Shown: in pieces, positions 46,761 through 59,456 of the stretch
Layout: the number at the start of each line of letters is the position of its first letter
Position numbering within the stretch: position 1 is the first letter of the stretch
Position numbers and translations under genes: made by a program
Notes under the pieces: generated by a model
Told to the model about the DNA's origin: nothing
Database searches by the model: none
Seen by the model: the letters and a program-made list of their open reading frames with translations, nothing else
NCBI GenBank assembly: GCA_013398955.1
Contig: VWPU01008512.1
Coordinates: 1-64,000 of the forward strand
Direction: 5' to 3'
Length of the DNA stretch: 64,000 nt
From: Callaeas wilsoni
Lineage: Eukaryota; Chordata; Aves; Passeriformes; Callaeidae

Positions 46761-48390
46761 TATCATAGGACAGTATTTCATGGCACACTCTCAAAGGCTT
46801 CCAGAGCAGGGAGGCAAGGAGACATCAAGTAACACCCACCAATTTCCAGCTCAAATCTCCTTAAGCCTCTGCTTCTCCCCACCCCAAAACCACCAAGCTT
46901 TTAATATGGCTTGGGAAGCAAAGCAGGCATGTTCCCAGACTGCCCTTCAGAGAAGAACATCCATCTGCCATGGCACCAGAAGGTCCAGGGCAAAACCTTA
47001 AACTCACAATTCCCTCTGAGGGACATATAACTCCTCAGAAAATCCTCATTGCCAAGGAGTCTTCTGAGAAATTCACAAACAATTCAGTTCTGACAGTGAG
47101 GTGACTCCCTCAAGCTCAGATTCAACTTCTGCACCAGTGTAAAGCCAGCTGCTGTAGGTGGTGGAACACAGGGATGGGGGTTCCTACAGCAAATCTAAGG
47201 AGGGAGACAGGAAAGGTCCTTTGGCTTAGGAGGAAACCTTGGGGTTTTGTCCAGACACAAGGAGTGAGTTTAGAAAGCAGATTAATACCATACACAGGGA
47301 TTTCTGAGCCAGCAAGCTGAGCTGTGCTTCATACTGCAATCAAAAAAATTAGAGGCAGCAAAAGGTTACATCACCCAGGTCTTAATCCAGAGATACACGT
47401 ACTAAAAACGTGGCACATGGTTAAATGCTTTGCTAGGTCAGAGACCTAATTTGCTCCCTGTCAGTAGGGCTGTTCTCTATCAGTGAGCTCTGTGGATGGT
47501 GTTTGGGCTAATTACACTCTGCTCCTGGCCACTGCAAGAGCAAAACCCAAGGCATGAATCCTCTGGCACTTCAAAGTGCTGTCAGCACTTTACAGATAAC
47601 AACAAATGATAATAACCACCTTTGTGTTTGAGGTCTGTGCTCAGGGTGGTTTCAGGGTGATCAGATGTGGAAGAGAGATTTGCAAGGCAGAAAGGACAGA
47701 AAGATGCCCCAGATACAAATCTGGACACAGAGTTATTTTTGTGCACTTTCTTACCTCGCCTATACTTTCAATTTCTAAACATTTCTGTGGACCATGCCTC
47801 CCCAAACCTTGCACCTTACATGCTAAACTTGCCAGGTCTGATTTTAGGCTTGCAAAGTACATTTGCTCTTGCATGACTAATTTACATTAACAATTTGCTC
47901 ATTTGCATGCACCTACACAGCAGATGATGGTCATTCAGGTGCTCTCCTGCTCCTGGATTCACTTCTTTCAGGTGACTTGCAACTTTGTGGGGAGAGGACG
48001 GTATTGCCCCCGCTGTGTGCAATTCCACTCCCCTCACAAACAACATTAATAATGCCACGATGCTCTTTGCACCCAAAAACCTGACACATCACTGGGCATA
48101 TATTTTGGGTATGAAATTCCACAGCTGCTTTCCTGACAGTCCCACCATCACTTTCCTTTCTGAGATTCAGGTTCATTTTCAAACCCAGTTGAAAAATCTC
48201 CTACTCCACCATGCAATAAAGAAACGTCACTCACCTAAGTTATTATAATCATATCTTAAAGACCAGTAGCATCTGGTTAGGAAAAATTGCAGTTTGGTGG
48301 CTCGCTTGCCTTCCCTTTAGTCTGTCTAAGCTGTTCACAGCCTGACACGGCGCTGCCTCGCTGGGCGAGGGCCGCCAGCCAGGGCTGCAA
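46761..48390. other. Non-coding stretch, no gene seen
   Basis: A weak MIR-like trace (GGTTAAATGCTTTGCTAGGTC) lies near 47420, and ATTTGCAT near 47901. A mild CpG patch with GACACGGCGCTGCCTCGCTG begins near 48345, immediately before the CTCF-like site. Confidence 0.5.
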
Positions 48391-48404
48391 ACACTAGATG
48401 GCAC
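48391..48404 (+). promoter_or_regulatory. CTCF-like core motif
   Basis: ACACTAGATGGCAC matches the 14-base vertebrate CTCF core CCASYAGRKGGCRS at 13 positions (only the first base differs). It sits just downstream of a small CpG patch. CTCF binds such sites to form insulators and chromatin-loop anchors. Single motifs occur by chance, so occupancy is unproven. Confidence 0.45.
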
Positions 48405-49041
48405 TTTGCAGCAAGGAAGGTTAAGAGTTTATGCAAGTAAATGCAGACCTCATTTACTGCCCTCATTCACAGGGTAAGATATTTTGCTCTCTGCTGTCCT
48501 CGCCACCACCTTGGTTCTAATTCAGTGTTAATCCACTGAGAAAAATCTGATCGGTTCACAGAGAAATTCTCGCCTTCATCAAAGGATAACTCCTCTCTGG
48601 TGATGTGATTATTTTGTGATGAGCTCTAGCTCATATTAATGTCAAACCACTTTGTGTTTTGCCTCAAGTTGGAGCATATGCAAGGAGCCTCTGTATGATA
48701 ATGGCCTGGCCAGATACTCCAAAAGTTCCAAACCTTCCTCCTGATTAAAAGACAAAACCAAACCCAGCAATGACCTTGTTGCCATTTACCAAATGTAGCA
48801 TTAGGAAACAAAGGTGACGCTTCAGGTTTAGGGATTCCTCCTACCTCTCATAGCAGGCTATGTCCAGCACTTGTCGGATCATTTCAAAGGGCCAGATGTT
48901 GCCCTTGGATTGTGCCTGGAATTTGCTGGCCCAAGGGGAGCTGAGCAATGCTGCGTTACAGCCACGCTGCAGTAGAGCAGAGAGAAGATGGTCCAGCCTG
49001 GCAGAATGGGCTCCTCCTTGGAACACTGGCATGCAGGTACC
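48405..49041. other. Non-coding stretch, no gene seen
   Basis: Nothing recognised apart from short overlapping frames. Confidence 0.6.
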
Positions 49042-49866
49042 TCAGCCTCTCCTCTGGGTTGGCTGAGGACCAGGAGCTGCCCTTTCTCTGCTGACACCTG
49101 GACCAGCATTCATGTGAACGTGGCTCCTTTTATTTATCCCTCTGGCTACACTGGAATAGTAACCCACAGCCAGCCTCAGCCTGCCTGGCAGAGCAGGTAT
49201 GTGAACATGGTCTGGGGCATCCTCCTCCTCTCCTGGAAGCTGAGGTTTCACCCCACCCTCCCGCAAGCCTGGCCTCCAGGCAGCGCCCAGCCCAGGCCGT
49301 GCCGGCCAGCAGGGCAGGAAAACGGGCTGAGGCCCCAGGAAACAACGCGCTGCTCTGTTCGGGTGCGAGGGTAAACGGGCACCCACTACGCGGCAAACAC
49401 GATGTGTAGAAGGCTTGAGGCTGCCCTCAAGACACATGAGGAGCTGTAAGTGCCCACTCCCCCAGCCCTGGGTCCCTCCCCAGAGCACCTTTGCAGAGAC
49501 ACCTGTGCAGGCTGCGGTGTGCAGCAGCGGCAGGACAGAAAAGGCAGAGGTGGCAGTGCTGGCCCTACAGGCAGAGGGCAGAAAGGCTCTCTGTGTCCCG
49601 AGGGTACAAACAGTGCACCACGGGCCGGAGCCGGTGCCCTTCTTCACCTCCTCCAGACATCTCCCGGATAACATCCAGGGTAAATCTCCCACTAGTGCTA
49701 CTTCACCTGTTCTGGAAATCTTTTTTGTTCCTTTTATAGCTATTATTCCTTCATCCTTTTGACTGTCAACTGTTGCTACTCCCTTAGAGCAGCCGCGCTC
49801 CTGCCCAGCCTGATCTTTCCCAAGGTCTTTCTTAGCTACTTTCAAAACAGACAATGCACTTCCCAC
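49042..49866 (-). other. Longest open frame in window, unrecognised
   Basis: A 274-codon minus-strand frame starts at 49866 and ends at 49042 in a GC-richer block. The first 70 residues are lysine-rich and polar (SVLKVAKKDLGKDQAGQERG, then KDEGIIAIKGTKKI), while the rest is leucine/proline/arginine-rich and looks like read-through of GC-rich DNA. I recognise no domain, signal peptide or catalytic motif. No TATA box, splice context or poly-A signal supports it, and plus-strand frames of 115 to 128 codons overlap it. It is probably non-coding; the change in composition between the two halves is the one odd point. Confidence 0.15.
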
Positions 49867-51554
49867 CTTTTGTAGCTTTATCCCTCTCTTTTAAATAAAA
49901 GATTTCTACACTTTTGAAGTCATCACCTGGATTATTTTTTTTGTCCTCTCATCCTTTACTAACTCCTCACAAAGGGCAGTGTTTCATTCCTTGGAAGTAT
50001 TTCTTCCTCCTTAGGTCACTCTACCAGACTGTCTTTTTTTCCCACGACCAGTGAGAAAACCAACATGCTTTTCCCTGAAGTCTCAGCTATGTGGTTCCTG
50101 AATTAACCAAGCTGCTGGAAGAGTTGATGACGCATCTGCATGGTTTCTTTATTCCAAAAAGAACTGGATGATTCTCAAAACCAGTTCAAATTTCCCATGC
50201 TACCACAAATATCGTCTTTCCCTAACTCATTTGAATTCACATTATTCTCTCTCTCGCTTTGGCCTGCTTTGACACCGGTTCCCATCTCCTCAGACAAATT
50301 CCAGGCACATTCAATAGGCTTTCTGTCTAAAGACTGAATAGACATCTTGAAGTTGTACCTCAGTCCCACAGCCATGGTTAAACAGCACCAGGAACTACCA
50401 GCACACTGCTGCTGGCCTCCACCATCGGTGCTGGCTTCACCAGCGATGGCAGAGACAACGAAACAGAGAGAGAGGACAACAGAAGGGCGCTGGCCTGGAG
50501 TCTGATGGGGCCACACATCAGCAGCACCAGAACAGCATGGGACCAGCCTGGATAATCAAATGGGACAGGGGAAAACTCCTGCTCTTGGTCCCCCCCTTGG
50601 CAGCATGACACAAGAGGTGGAGGTTGGCTGGTCCAGGGCCTCCTTGCTCTTGCTGACACCTAATGCTCAGCACCTCCCATCCAACACCCACACAGGGCCT
50701 CATCCTGCACAGCCCCTGCTTAAAAAACACTCCTAGCCAACCAATCAACCAGCCAAACAACAACAGATCGTAGCATTTTCCTCCACTCTTTCTCATCAGA
50801 CTATAAGCCCTATTAACCTAATAAAGATGCTTCAATCTCCTTTCAGTTCAGGAGAATTCCCCCCATTGTTCCCACAGAAATCTCTCGGGATGTACTGCCA
50901 AGAGTGTGCGTTTGCTGTTGTGTTCCAAGTTGCTTGAAATAACAAAGAATTGTCCTTACAATTAAGATCAGGCTGTACAATTTAGATACGTGCCTTAAAA
51001 GAGTTATTATTTGCTGCCAGAGATGTATTGTTCTTCCCCATTTAATTTTATTTACTTTTTTAGTGGATGCAACAGTTATGCTGTCATTTATCGGAGAAAA
51101 AGGAAGCAGCAGCTGCAGAGCTGTGTATGTAAAATAAACACAATGTGTATGAAACTATCGGAAGCTCAGACTTCAAGGAGGAGAGGGGGAGGATTGCTTT
51201 TAATAAGATCTCATGTCAGTAAAGTTGTGAGATGGAACGGCAGGGTCATACCCTATTAAAAATAAGAGTGGGAACAAATTCTCTTATTTAATGGAACAGC
51301 AGTGCGAGCTGTGTGCATACAGACAGAGGCCTTAATTTAAAAAGTAAAAAGCAATTTGGTCATTCATGTTCAGACTTCGGGCACTCTGCAGAGCATGCCG
51401 AAAGCACTCATTTCTTTTTAATTCTTTGGCTGCAAGACCTGTACAGCATGGGGGAGGCAAAGCCAGGGTGCATTTATCCTTGGAACAGGACTTTTTTCCT
51501 CCCTATGGTGCTGTGCAGGCAGCTGGCTGATCCCAGGAAAGGCAGGTAGGAGGC
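49867..51554. other. Non-coding stretch, no gene seen
   Basis: Overlapping frames on both strands around 50175-50796 have no recognisable domains. An AAATAAAAG signal lies near 49895 with no gene before it. Confidence 0.55.
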
Positions 51555-51640
51555 AGGCGTCCCGCTCCCAGCTCTGATGCTGCTGGTTGTGTTAGCTTGG
51601 GTGAATCATTTCACCCCCCATCAGTACAAACACAGATGCT
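51555..51640 (-). mobile_element. MIR SINE relic
   Basis: The plus strand reads GTCCCGCTCCCAGCTCTGAT, then GTTGTGTTAGCTTGGGTGAA, then TCATTTCACC. This is the reverse complement of the MIR 3' half (the segment around TCCCAGCTCTGCC, GTGTGACCTTGGGCAAGTCACTT). Confidence 0.7.
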
Positions 51641-54600
51641 GATGCTATCAAAAGCTGCTACTTGTTTGTTTATTTGTCTGTATTAAGCCAGGGACTGGGA
51701 ACCCCCAAGCATGAGAACACCCAGAGCAGATGGCTGTACCGGAGCCAACTGCAGTTGGATTCACCAATACGATGTCGCATGTCGCGACTCAAATCTGCCC
51801 CATCCCTCACACACAAGATGCCTGAAGTGCTCCAAGGCACAGTGAAAGGCCTTTTCTAAGCCCAGCAGGGGCAAGCACAGACTGGGGCTTGGTGGTCAGA
51901 CCCCCACAGCAAAAGGGGGCAGTGACTCTTGGGGTGTCTGTCTGCCATCGGTACCTCCAGCCTGCGTGCACCTCACACCTGTGTGTCAGAACCAGGCGGC
52001 ACCAGGACCAAGAAATCAGGTTGGATGAACATCCTTAAATCACAGGTGTTTTATAATAAAGCTGAAAATATTTTTTAATAGAGCTAGATTCACCCAGAGG
52101 TGGTAACAGTAATCCCACACTCACTCCTGCGGTGTAACAGCGTCTGCTCCAGCAGCACATGGAGCTGCACGAGCTCTGGATGACTCCAAAACAACCAACC
52201 TTGGTGGTATTTTCCCAAACGTGCTCACACACACACACAACTCTATTGCAGGCATTATTTCAGTAACAGCATAATTGTGCAAAATATGTAAGTATCTTCT
52301 GTAATTGTATAATCAGCATGTAATTACATAGAGGAGAAAATATAAACATTTATTAAACAGGTGAGTGCATTTATTATTCAAATATAAATTTCAGTGGTAA
52401 CTGAAACTGAGCCAGTTTGTACCTGTGTGTGTAATTAATAGAGGATTGGAATTAAATATGTTGTGTTTGTATAAATACCTGATGCACCTGAGGCCACCTT
52501 TGGACAAAGACTAAGAGACCACAGTGACAACACATGATCATCAGAAGATGGCAGAGGTGCAGCTGCATGAGATGCCTGTGCCAGTGTGAGGGATCTCTCT
52601 TTCTCTCTCCTCCGCTGAGAAATGAACAGCAGTAACAAAAGGAAATAGTTGGAGCTTCTGTGGTGCAGCTGCAGGGTGAGCCCTCCTGGAGCAAGGAGAC
52701 CAGCTGACCACAATGTCTGACCCTAGAGATTGTGAAATCTCTGTCTGGACCTCTTAGACCCAACAACCTGACCTGATAAAAAGTAGTACAGAAATTCTGA
52801 AGGAAACAGTTAGATCTTTGACCTCCTTTTGCTCCTGCTTCTCTTGACGTCAGCTGTAGTCGGCCACTGGAGGCAAAATTAGGCCTCTAGGGTTTTATGT
52901 CTCATCTAGAAGAGTCATATTCCAGAAAAACAAACCCATTAGCCCAAGCACCTTCCAAAAGAAGTATTTTATCATATGGAACAGCTCAGGGATTCAGCCT
53001 TCACCAAGGACTGTGCTTCGATCACAGATGGGATCTTGGGAACTGCACTAAATCACAGATGGTATATTTCTTCCTATAATTCCCAAAATGGGCTATTTCC
53101 ACTGCTTGCTGGGGTTTTTTTCCCTTCTTTGATTTTTATATTTTGCACATGGCAATTGCAAACACGGATACAATTTCTTAAAAGGGCCCTTGAAAACATT
53201 TTATTTTAATGATGCCTGTAATCTTTTCCTGTTCAGTAAATCTAACACCAAAATATCAATCTTTTCAGAAATTAAAACATACTTAATTTTAATAGGATTG
53301 CATTTATGCTTTATATGCCTTGCTTATTTATCTTCTGTGTCATTTCTGTTTTCTTGGATTAGCTCAACATTCCCTTGTTATCTCTTGAAATACTGCATCA
53401 GCCACAAGCTACTGCCTAGACTGAGACAGAGCAGCTCCTGCTGCTGCCCTCTCACGGGCCATGGACAACTGGTGGATCCCACTTTCCTACTCCTTACAGC
53501 CTGTGATATCTTAATCCTGATCCAGGGCCAGCTGAAGACAGCAGCATAGCCCAAATTCACCCCCTTCTTGTGCTTGGCTGGGGTGATGTATTTAATCACT
53601 TCCTAAAATCCCTGTGCAGTCAGGAAGAGGAGAGAAGGTGCAGAAGGAGAGAAAGGAACATCCCCTGGCACATCACACTCTTTGGAGAAGCCTCTCCCTC
53701 TCTTTGTTGTCTATGTAGGGAGCCTAAGGCAGGCAGGTACTTCACCAAAGTTGGAAAAGGGAAAGGAATTTGGACATCCTCCAAACAACTTAGTCTTAAA
53801 ACAACAGATGGGAACAGAGCGATATGGGGGTCCGTGAGCAGTCAATGGCATTGTGACAGGAGTTTGCATAATACATGCCCGGCTCTGCACATCAGTGCAT
53901 CTCCTCTTTCTGGATGCTAAGTGACAGCAAAAAAAAGGCAAAATTACATCTAATACTTTCCTGAAATTGCTTCATTGCTTTTCCATGTAAACTGCTGCTA
54001 TAGCTGGCACAGTTTTTATTTGTTTGCTGGTACGAGAGGAGGACAGTCTATACAATCTGAGCAAGAGAAAAGGCAGCTATGAGTAAATCCTTCTGTTCAG
54101 CCACGACCTAAAAAGATTTAGAGCCCTCAGGTTGATATCAGCACGGTAACAACTGAGCTCCTACCAGCATCACACTGAGATCCAGTCTCTGAGGATCCTC
54201 TTCTATATCCATTTAACTTCTCCACCTCATTTGCTATCACAAGATGCTCAAATGCTGTTGTCATTTTGTTTCAGTTTTGTATTTACTGATGTTATCAAAT
54301 ATTACACTTCACTGGAGGGTAATCTAGAGAGCATTGAATGCCCTCTTCAATACTGAGCTGCTCAAACACTCATGTGCCAGCCATGAAGCCGAATAGCAAA
54401 TCAAACTAAGATTCTGTGCGAGGCAAGGGTAATTTTTCTGAATCAGCCTTTTCAGGAGCATTTCTAATTCACACTAAATCAGGACTTAATAATCCTTCAG
54501 CACTGATAGGAGATTGGGAATGCAATGACACCTAATCACACTCTGGCTGAGTAGGTGTTTGTGACCTCTAGACTTTCAGTGTCTTGTGCCATCTTCAAGA

Positions 54601-56637
54601 CCCTCAGTAAATGCCCCAGCAATCTCCTGGGGTCACAGGTTGTGGTTTTGACCCACACAAGAGCAGCTCCAAATCCCATCAACACTTGCACCTCAGACGT
54701 GATCACACTTATTTGTGTGATCTAATTGTGCAAAATTCACAACCTCACTTCAAATCCTTGCCAACACTCTCTGTGCATCTCAGGGGGTCTCTCCCACTGC
54801 CTTTTTTAGGGGAAAATTCATGTCTAACACAGGGTCCCAGAGGGGCAAGGCCATCTCAGATCCTGCAGCACTCGCCCACACAAACTCACAACCCAACACA
54901 AACCAACATGGTCCCCCCATACAGGTCAGAGCAAAGACCCAGTGACCCATCTTTGATGGCTCCAGTGCTGCTGACAGGTAAATCAACAGCCAGCTCACGA
55001 GATGGTCACCTGCTTTCCATCAATCAGAAATAGGGACTTCTTGGATTAGAAACTTCCATTTTGGAAGGACCAAAAACCATGTTTTGTGGTCAGGAGATCA
55101 TCTTCCCTCCCCTCCCTTTGCTCCTCATTTAACATATTTCTGTTGTTTGCCTCACAGTTTTCCCACTGCCTTCCATGACTTGCTCCACTATTTAAATACA
55201 GATGGTATGAAATAACATTTATTTGTGAGAGGGTTTTTTGGACTCCACTGTATCCTGCTAACGTGTCCCTTTCCCAAGTCTCCCTCAGGTAGAAGTGCTG
55301 CTGGACTACCAATCTGGCTGCCTTTTGGCTAACAAGGTGAGAAAAGACAGGAGAGTGGCCAGGCAACTCTATTTTCCACAGATCCAAGAGGATAAGTTGC
55401 CAGTGAAAAGTGGTGTGTGAAGGGTATTCTTGTGACTCCGTCTCTGAAATCTCCCCATAAGGGAGTTTCACAGCTGGAGTGGATACTGCTCTCAGAATTT
55501 AATGCCCAAACCCTCTCGCATTCAGCCTTTACGAGGGTGAAGTGGTTATGAGCCTAAACGTTTTAGATGCAGTGAGTTTGTAGTCATGCCACACATGATT
55601 TAATGAATAACTGATGCAAGGCAAAAAGATGGCAGAGCTCTGGGATCTAACAGCTGTGCAAACAGGCTAGAGAATTTAAAATTCAGGAAGTTGTATCTCC
55701 AGGAAAGCATTTAAAGGAAAAAAAATCCCTAGTGCCACATCTGGTGGCATCAAATTGTCATTATGACATGGTATTTAAGATGATTTAATGGGTTTATTGC
55801 TGAGTAAGAACCTTGGAGTTTGCTTAAACTACTGTGCATTAAAAGAATGTAACTCTTTAAATGATATTCTGACAAAGTACTGCCTAAAGAGTTCATTATG
55901 TTTCAGGAACTCACACGTATGTACATCGGCGTGTGTGTATGGAAATAAAGAGATCAATAGACAGAAATTTGATCAAGAGCTGCACATCTCCACACACCTG
56001 TATTTCGTGATACTCCACACAGACTCACACATGTTGTCAGAGATACCTTGAAAAATTCATTCAGCCCCTCGCTGCCTCTATCTCCTGCACGTCATACATC
56101 CATACAGCAGGCAAGATTTCTGTCCACCTTAATTACTTCTCACTTAGGGCACTGAATCAATGGGTGGTTTTGAAACAAAGGATTCAGCTACTAAAAACAG
56201 CCTGGGAAAGTGCCTGGGAAAGGTTACTGATTATAGGCAGCTTCTAAGAAAAGGTGTCCAGAAAAAGAAAAGGTATCTCTGTTCTTGTTGAATATTTTTT
56301 ATGTGACTTAGTGTTTCTCTCACCTTCAGTTCCCAGAACAGTTCTCATTTCCTCTGAATGTTCTGACTTCTTATCTCAAACCCTTTCAGCTCGTTGATTT
56401 TAAATTCAATCTGGTTAATTCAAATTCAGGCCACGCTGCTCCTGAAGTCTTTCACTGTTTCTGGTTGCACAGGATGGGGCTGTTAATGCTACAGGGTTCT
56501 GTCAGCCAGGAACGGTGCAAACTTCCTTTTACACATCTTCCTTTCATACTGGATTGACACGACACATCACGGGCCAGTCAGACAATCTTGCGTTGGGTGT
56601 CTCTCGCAGGGGTTCTCTCTCCACTGACTGCACATCG
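51641..56637. other. Non-coding stretch, no gene seen
   Basis: Holds a CA run at 52226-52239, a donor-like CAG|GTGAGTG near 52360 in very AT-rich sequence, and many short overlapping frames (the longest are 140 and 141 codons around 54611-55471). None has a domain I can support. Confidence 0.55.
52226..52239 (+). repeat. CA dinucleotide run (seven units)
   Basis: Uninterrupted (CA)7; short, so possibly only mildly variable. Confidence 0.9.
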
Positions 56638-56822
56638 AATCATAGAACCGTAGAATGGTCTGGGTTCAAGGGGCCTTAGAGAGCATCTTGCTCCAACCTC
56701 CCTGCCAAGGGCAGAGACCCCTTCCATTATCCCAGCTTGCCCCAAGCCCTGTCCAGCTTGGCCTTGGACACTTCCAGGGACGAGGTAGGCACAGCTTCTC
56801 TGGACAACATGTTCAGATGCCT
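56638..56822 (-). mobile_element. CR1 LINE, 5'-truncated 3' end
   Basis: The plus strand begins AATCATAGAACCGTAGAATG, then GTCTGGGTTCAAGGGGCCTT, CTCCAACCTCCCTGCCAAGG, CAAGCCCTGTCCAGCTTGGC and CACAGCTTCTCTGGACAACA. This is the reverse complement of the CR1 3' end, so it points left. The right boundary is approximate. Confidence 0.95.
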
Positions 56823-59267
56823 TAAGTGAACAATGAGGATCACCACCTGTGAAATTGTATGATGGAGCAGATTTGTCCAACCGGACAAATTCCTGAACAA
56901 TTCCATCAAGTCAGCATGACCTTTTCCATCATCTGTGGCAATTTTCCACCACCAATGCCTTTGCCTCTCTGCATGTGAGTTACATGTCAAAGCACAGTTC
57001 TGCCTCTGGTAGTCAACCCCATGTGCATGGAACAGGGAAATAAAAAGGGCCATTTTGCTCTGTTCCAGGCTGAATTTGCTCTTTAGACAGCAGAAGTGGC
57101 CCAGACAGGGTGACATCAGACCTCTGTAGTGACCTGCCTATGCTGCTGAGGAAGAGATGTGTCTGCTTCAAGTGGGGCTTCTGCTGCTGATGTCCTCCCT
57201 GTGATACTCTCAACAGCTCAGGGCTCACTATTTCCAACAATCTGCCCTGTAACTCTTGGCTACCTGTTCACAACTCTGGCTCTAATTTCTATGTATCTAT
57301 AACAGCTTATATTTATTTTTCTTTCTTTTTTCCCTAGCAAAATCCACGTCTTACAAAGCAGGAGGGAAGCTGAAGTTTGTTCCTTCTGAAAGCAAGTCCG
57401 TTTCAATTCAAAATCAGAAGGGGTCTTCAATGGTCAAAGGGTCATTTTTTTCTCTCTCTTTTTTTTTTTTTCAGGAAAGGTTTGATAGTGAATAATTGGA
57501 AGAGGGAAAAAAATCACCTCAGGTTGTATATTGCCACTTCCTCTTGCATCGTGGTTAATGCAAACCTTTGATTAGCCTGCTGAAGAGACCACACATTCAA
57601 TAATTTGAAGCAAAAGGTTAATGGTGTTATTACAACTATTATCCCTTTTAAAATCATTATCCTCTTGTTTTTTATGTCTATATTACCTTCACCTTTCCAT
57701 GAACCCACTTTACCAGCTGTTTCCCTCCGTCATAAAGTTTGCTGAACATCATCCTAGGAATAGGATAAATGCCATGTTTTATCAATCAAGCCTAAGGGAA
57801 TTCTCAGCTTCTCATAACCCAAACTGTAAAGGGAGATTATTACAAAGTTTCTATTTTGATTTTTAAATTGGCCATGAGTGAAATACACGCTTAATGTCAA
57901 GGTGCACAATGTTGCCATTATGACACCATTTTTCTTGGGAACTTTTACACATCAGCAAAGTATGACAACTGAAGACTTAGAAGCAACTAATCAGTTATCA
58001 TTAATTTTAAATAGGTTCTTCATTTGAAGGACAAATAGTCTCTAGCAAAATATACAGAATGACTAAAACATAGATAATGAAAACGTGATGGAGGTGATAA
58101 CCAGTCCCATTTCTAAAGCATCTTCCCAACTCAGCACCAAAATCCTACTGACTTTCAGGCAGACTTTTATCCCTCAAAGTGGAAAATGTGAATGAACTTC
58201 CTGAAGATTTTAGAGCGAGATTGATTTCTAAATCCATGGCAGTGTCTCAAATGTGTCTAAAAATGCTCATTTTTCTCCTGAGACACTAAGAGAATCCAGA
58301 TAGCCTAACTTCATTCTCCTCAAGTCAGTTGCTCCCCCAGCATTTGAACTAAATTTTGCTCTTTGTAATTAACTTCCCGGTGCAGTTTTTTTACAGTCAG
58401 CATCTCCTGCAATCCATTTTTCCATTTTTCAGATCCTGTGGACACCAACAGTCAGTGTCCTCATGAGTTACACACCGAGCCCAAATTTGAACATTGGGCC
58501 TGGAAGAACTTGTATAAAAAAAACAAATTTCCAGGGAACCTAATTCAGTTTAAAAAATAAAGCGTGGAGGGAAATTAAAGGGCTTAAAACAATGAAATTT
58601 TGTAAGTGCTCAGACTTCATTATGCCAAATAAACTTATCACACTCTTCCTGGAATTTGAAAAGAATCTGTTAATGATAATGCCTGTACATGAAAATACAT
58701 TCTTTACAGAATGGCAACAGTGCAGCATTTACTGAGCTCTTAGCAAAATAAATGAAGTGCTCTGTGATTGCGTCCTTTGAACATGGGAAAATACAGGTAG
58801 CGCATACTAATGTTTTCCAACAATAGTGTCTATCAGAAAAAGCTGTGATCTCTGCAGATATTTAAGCAGAACAAAATGTAGGCTCTGCCCATGCCATTTT
58901 TATAATCATGGATGCACAGCATAAGTTAATGCCTGTATAACTTAGAGCATTGGTGGCAGCACAAGTGAGACATTTTCTTTTTCTCTTTTTAAAAATTGGA
59001 ACACTTTTGCTACCAACTTCCGAGTAGTAATTCATGATGAAGAAAGGGGAAAATTTGCCACATGAAAGATGTAATAAGAAGCAAATTCCTACTACAAAAG
59101 TCCTGTGATTGACATGGTCTTGTCATTATCATTGAAAATAATCTTCTGGTGTGCTATAATGACAAGAGGATGTGTAATGTTATTCTGATACAAGAAAAGC
59201 CTGTGTACATTCATTGATCCAAAGAATTCTAATTCACCCTGTGGAGGAAGATAAGAATCACAACAGA
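56823..59267. other. Non-coding stretch, no gene seen
   Basis: Contains two very strong pyrimidine tracts ending in AG at 57336-57337 and 57473-57474 (T13 at 57459-57471) without donors downstream. CTAAATTTTGCTCTTTG near 58348 may be the end of a palindromic repeat. No gene seen. Confidence 0.55.
57445..57472 (+). repeat. Pyrimidine tract with T13
   Basis: T7, a short CT repeat and then T13 followed by CAG. It has the look of a very strong splice acceptor tract, but no matching exon is apparent. Confidence 0.85.
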
Positions 59268-59346
59268 AGGCAGTTAAAAGTCCATCTAGCCCCATATCCT
59301 GGCTCTGACAATGCCTAATACTTCATATTTCAGAAGAAGCTGTTTC
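59268..59346 (+). repeat. Old interspersed repeat fragment, second copy
   Basis: GGCAGTTAAAAGTCCATCTA, GCCCCATATCCTGGCTCTGA, CAATGCCTAATACTTCATAT and TTCAGAAGAAGC follow the same order as the 46690 element family (AGGTCCATCTAGCCCAGTATCC...TCTGACA...). It is more complete at the 3' side than the other copy. Confidence 0.55.
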
Positions 59347-59400
59347 ATTGTGTGCATGTCTAAAAATGAACAGTATTAATGGTGTCTTCTTATGTCTCAG

Positions 59401-59456
59401 GCTTCTCGCAGCCAGATGACCACTGGTGGCTTCCACAACAACAGTTACCATGGCAA
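59401..59456 (+). other. Candidate short exon just after a repeat
   Basis: GTCTTCTTATGTCTCAG ends at 59400 as a good acceptor and CAA|GTGAGT at 59454-59462 is a good donor. The 56-base interval keeps one CpG and is open in two of three frames (for example SRSQMTTGGFHNNSYHG). It lies about 55 bases after the interspersed repeat at 59268. The peptide is not recognised; chance splice sites are a real possibility. Confidence 0.2.

Noticed and set aside
52263..52361. Interval between TTATTTCAG and CAG|GTGAGTG as an exon
   Set aside because: The interval is extremely AT-rich, has stops in all frames and a weak acceptor; likely chance.
55225..55262. Minus-strand AGYSGVQKTL, faintly like an integrase zinc-binding region of a retroelement
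   Set aside because: Only about ten residues resemble the family, the zinc-binding histidine expected nearby is replaced, and no other retroelement domain or LTR is visible around it.
55726..55752. CACATCTGGTGGCATC as a second CTCF site
   Set aside because: It matches the core poorly at several key positions, much worse than the 48391 site.
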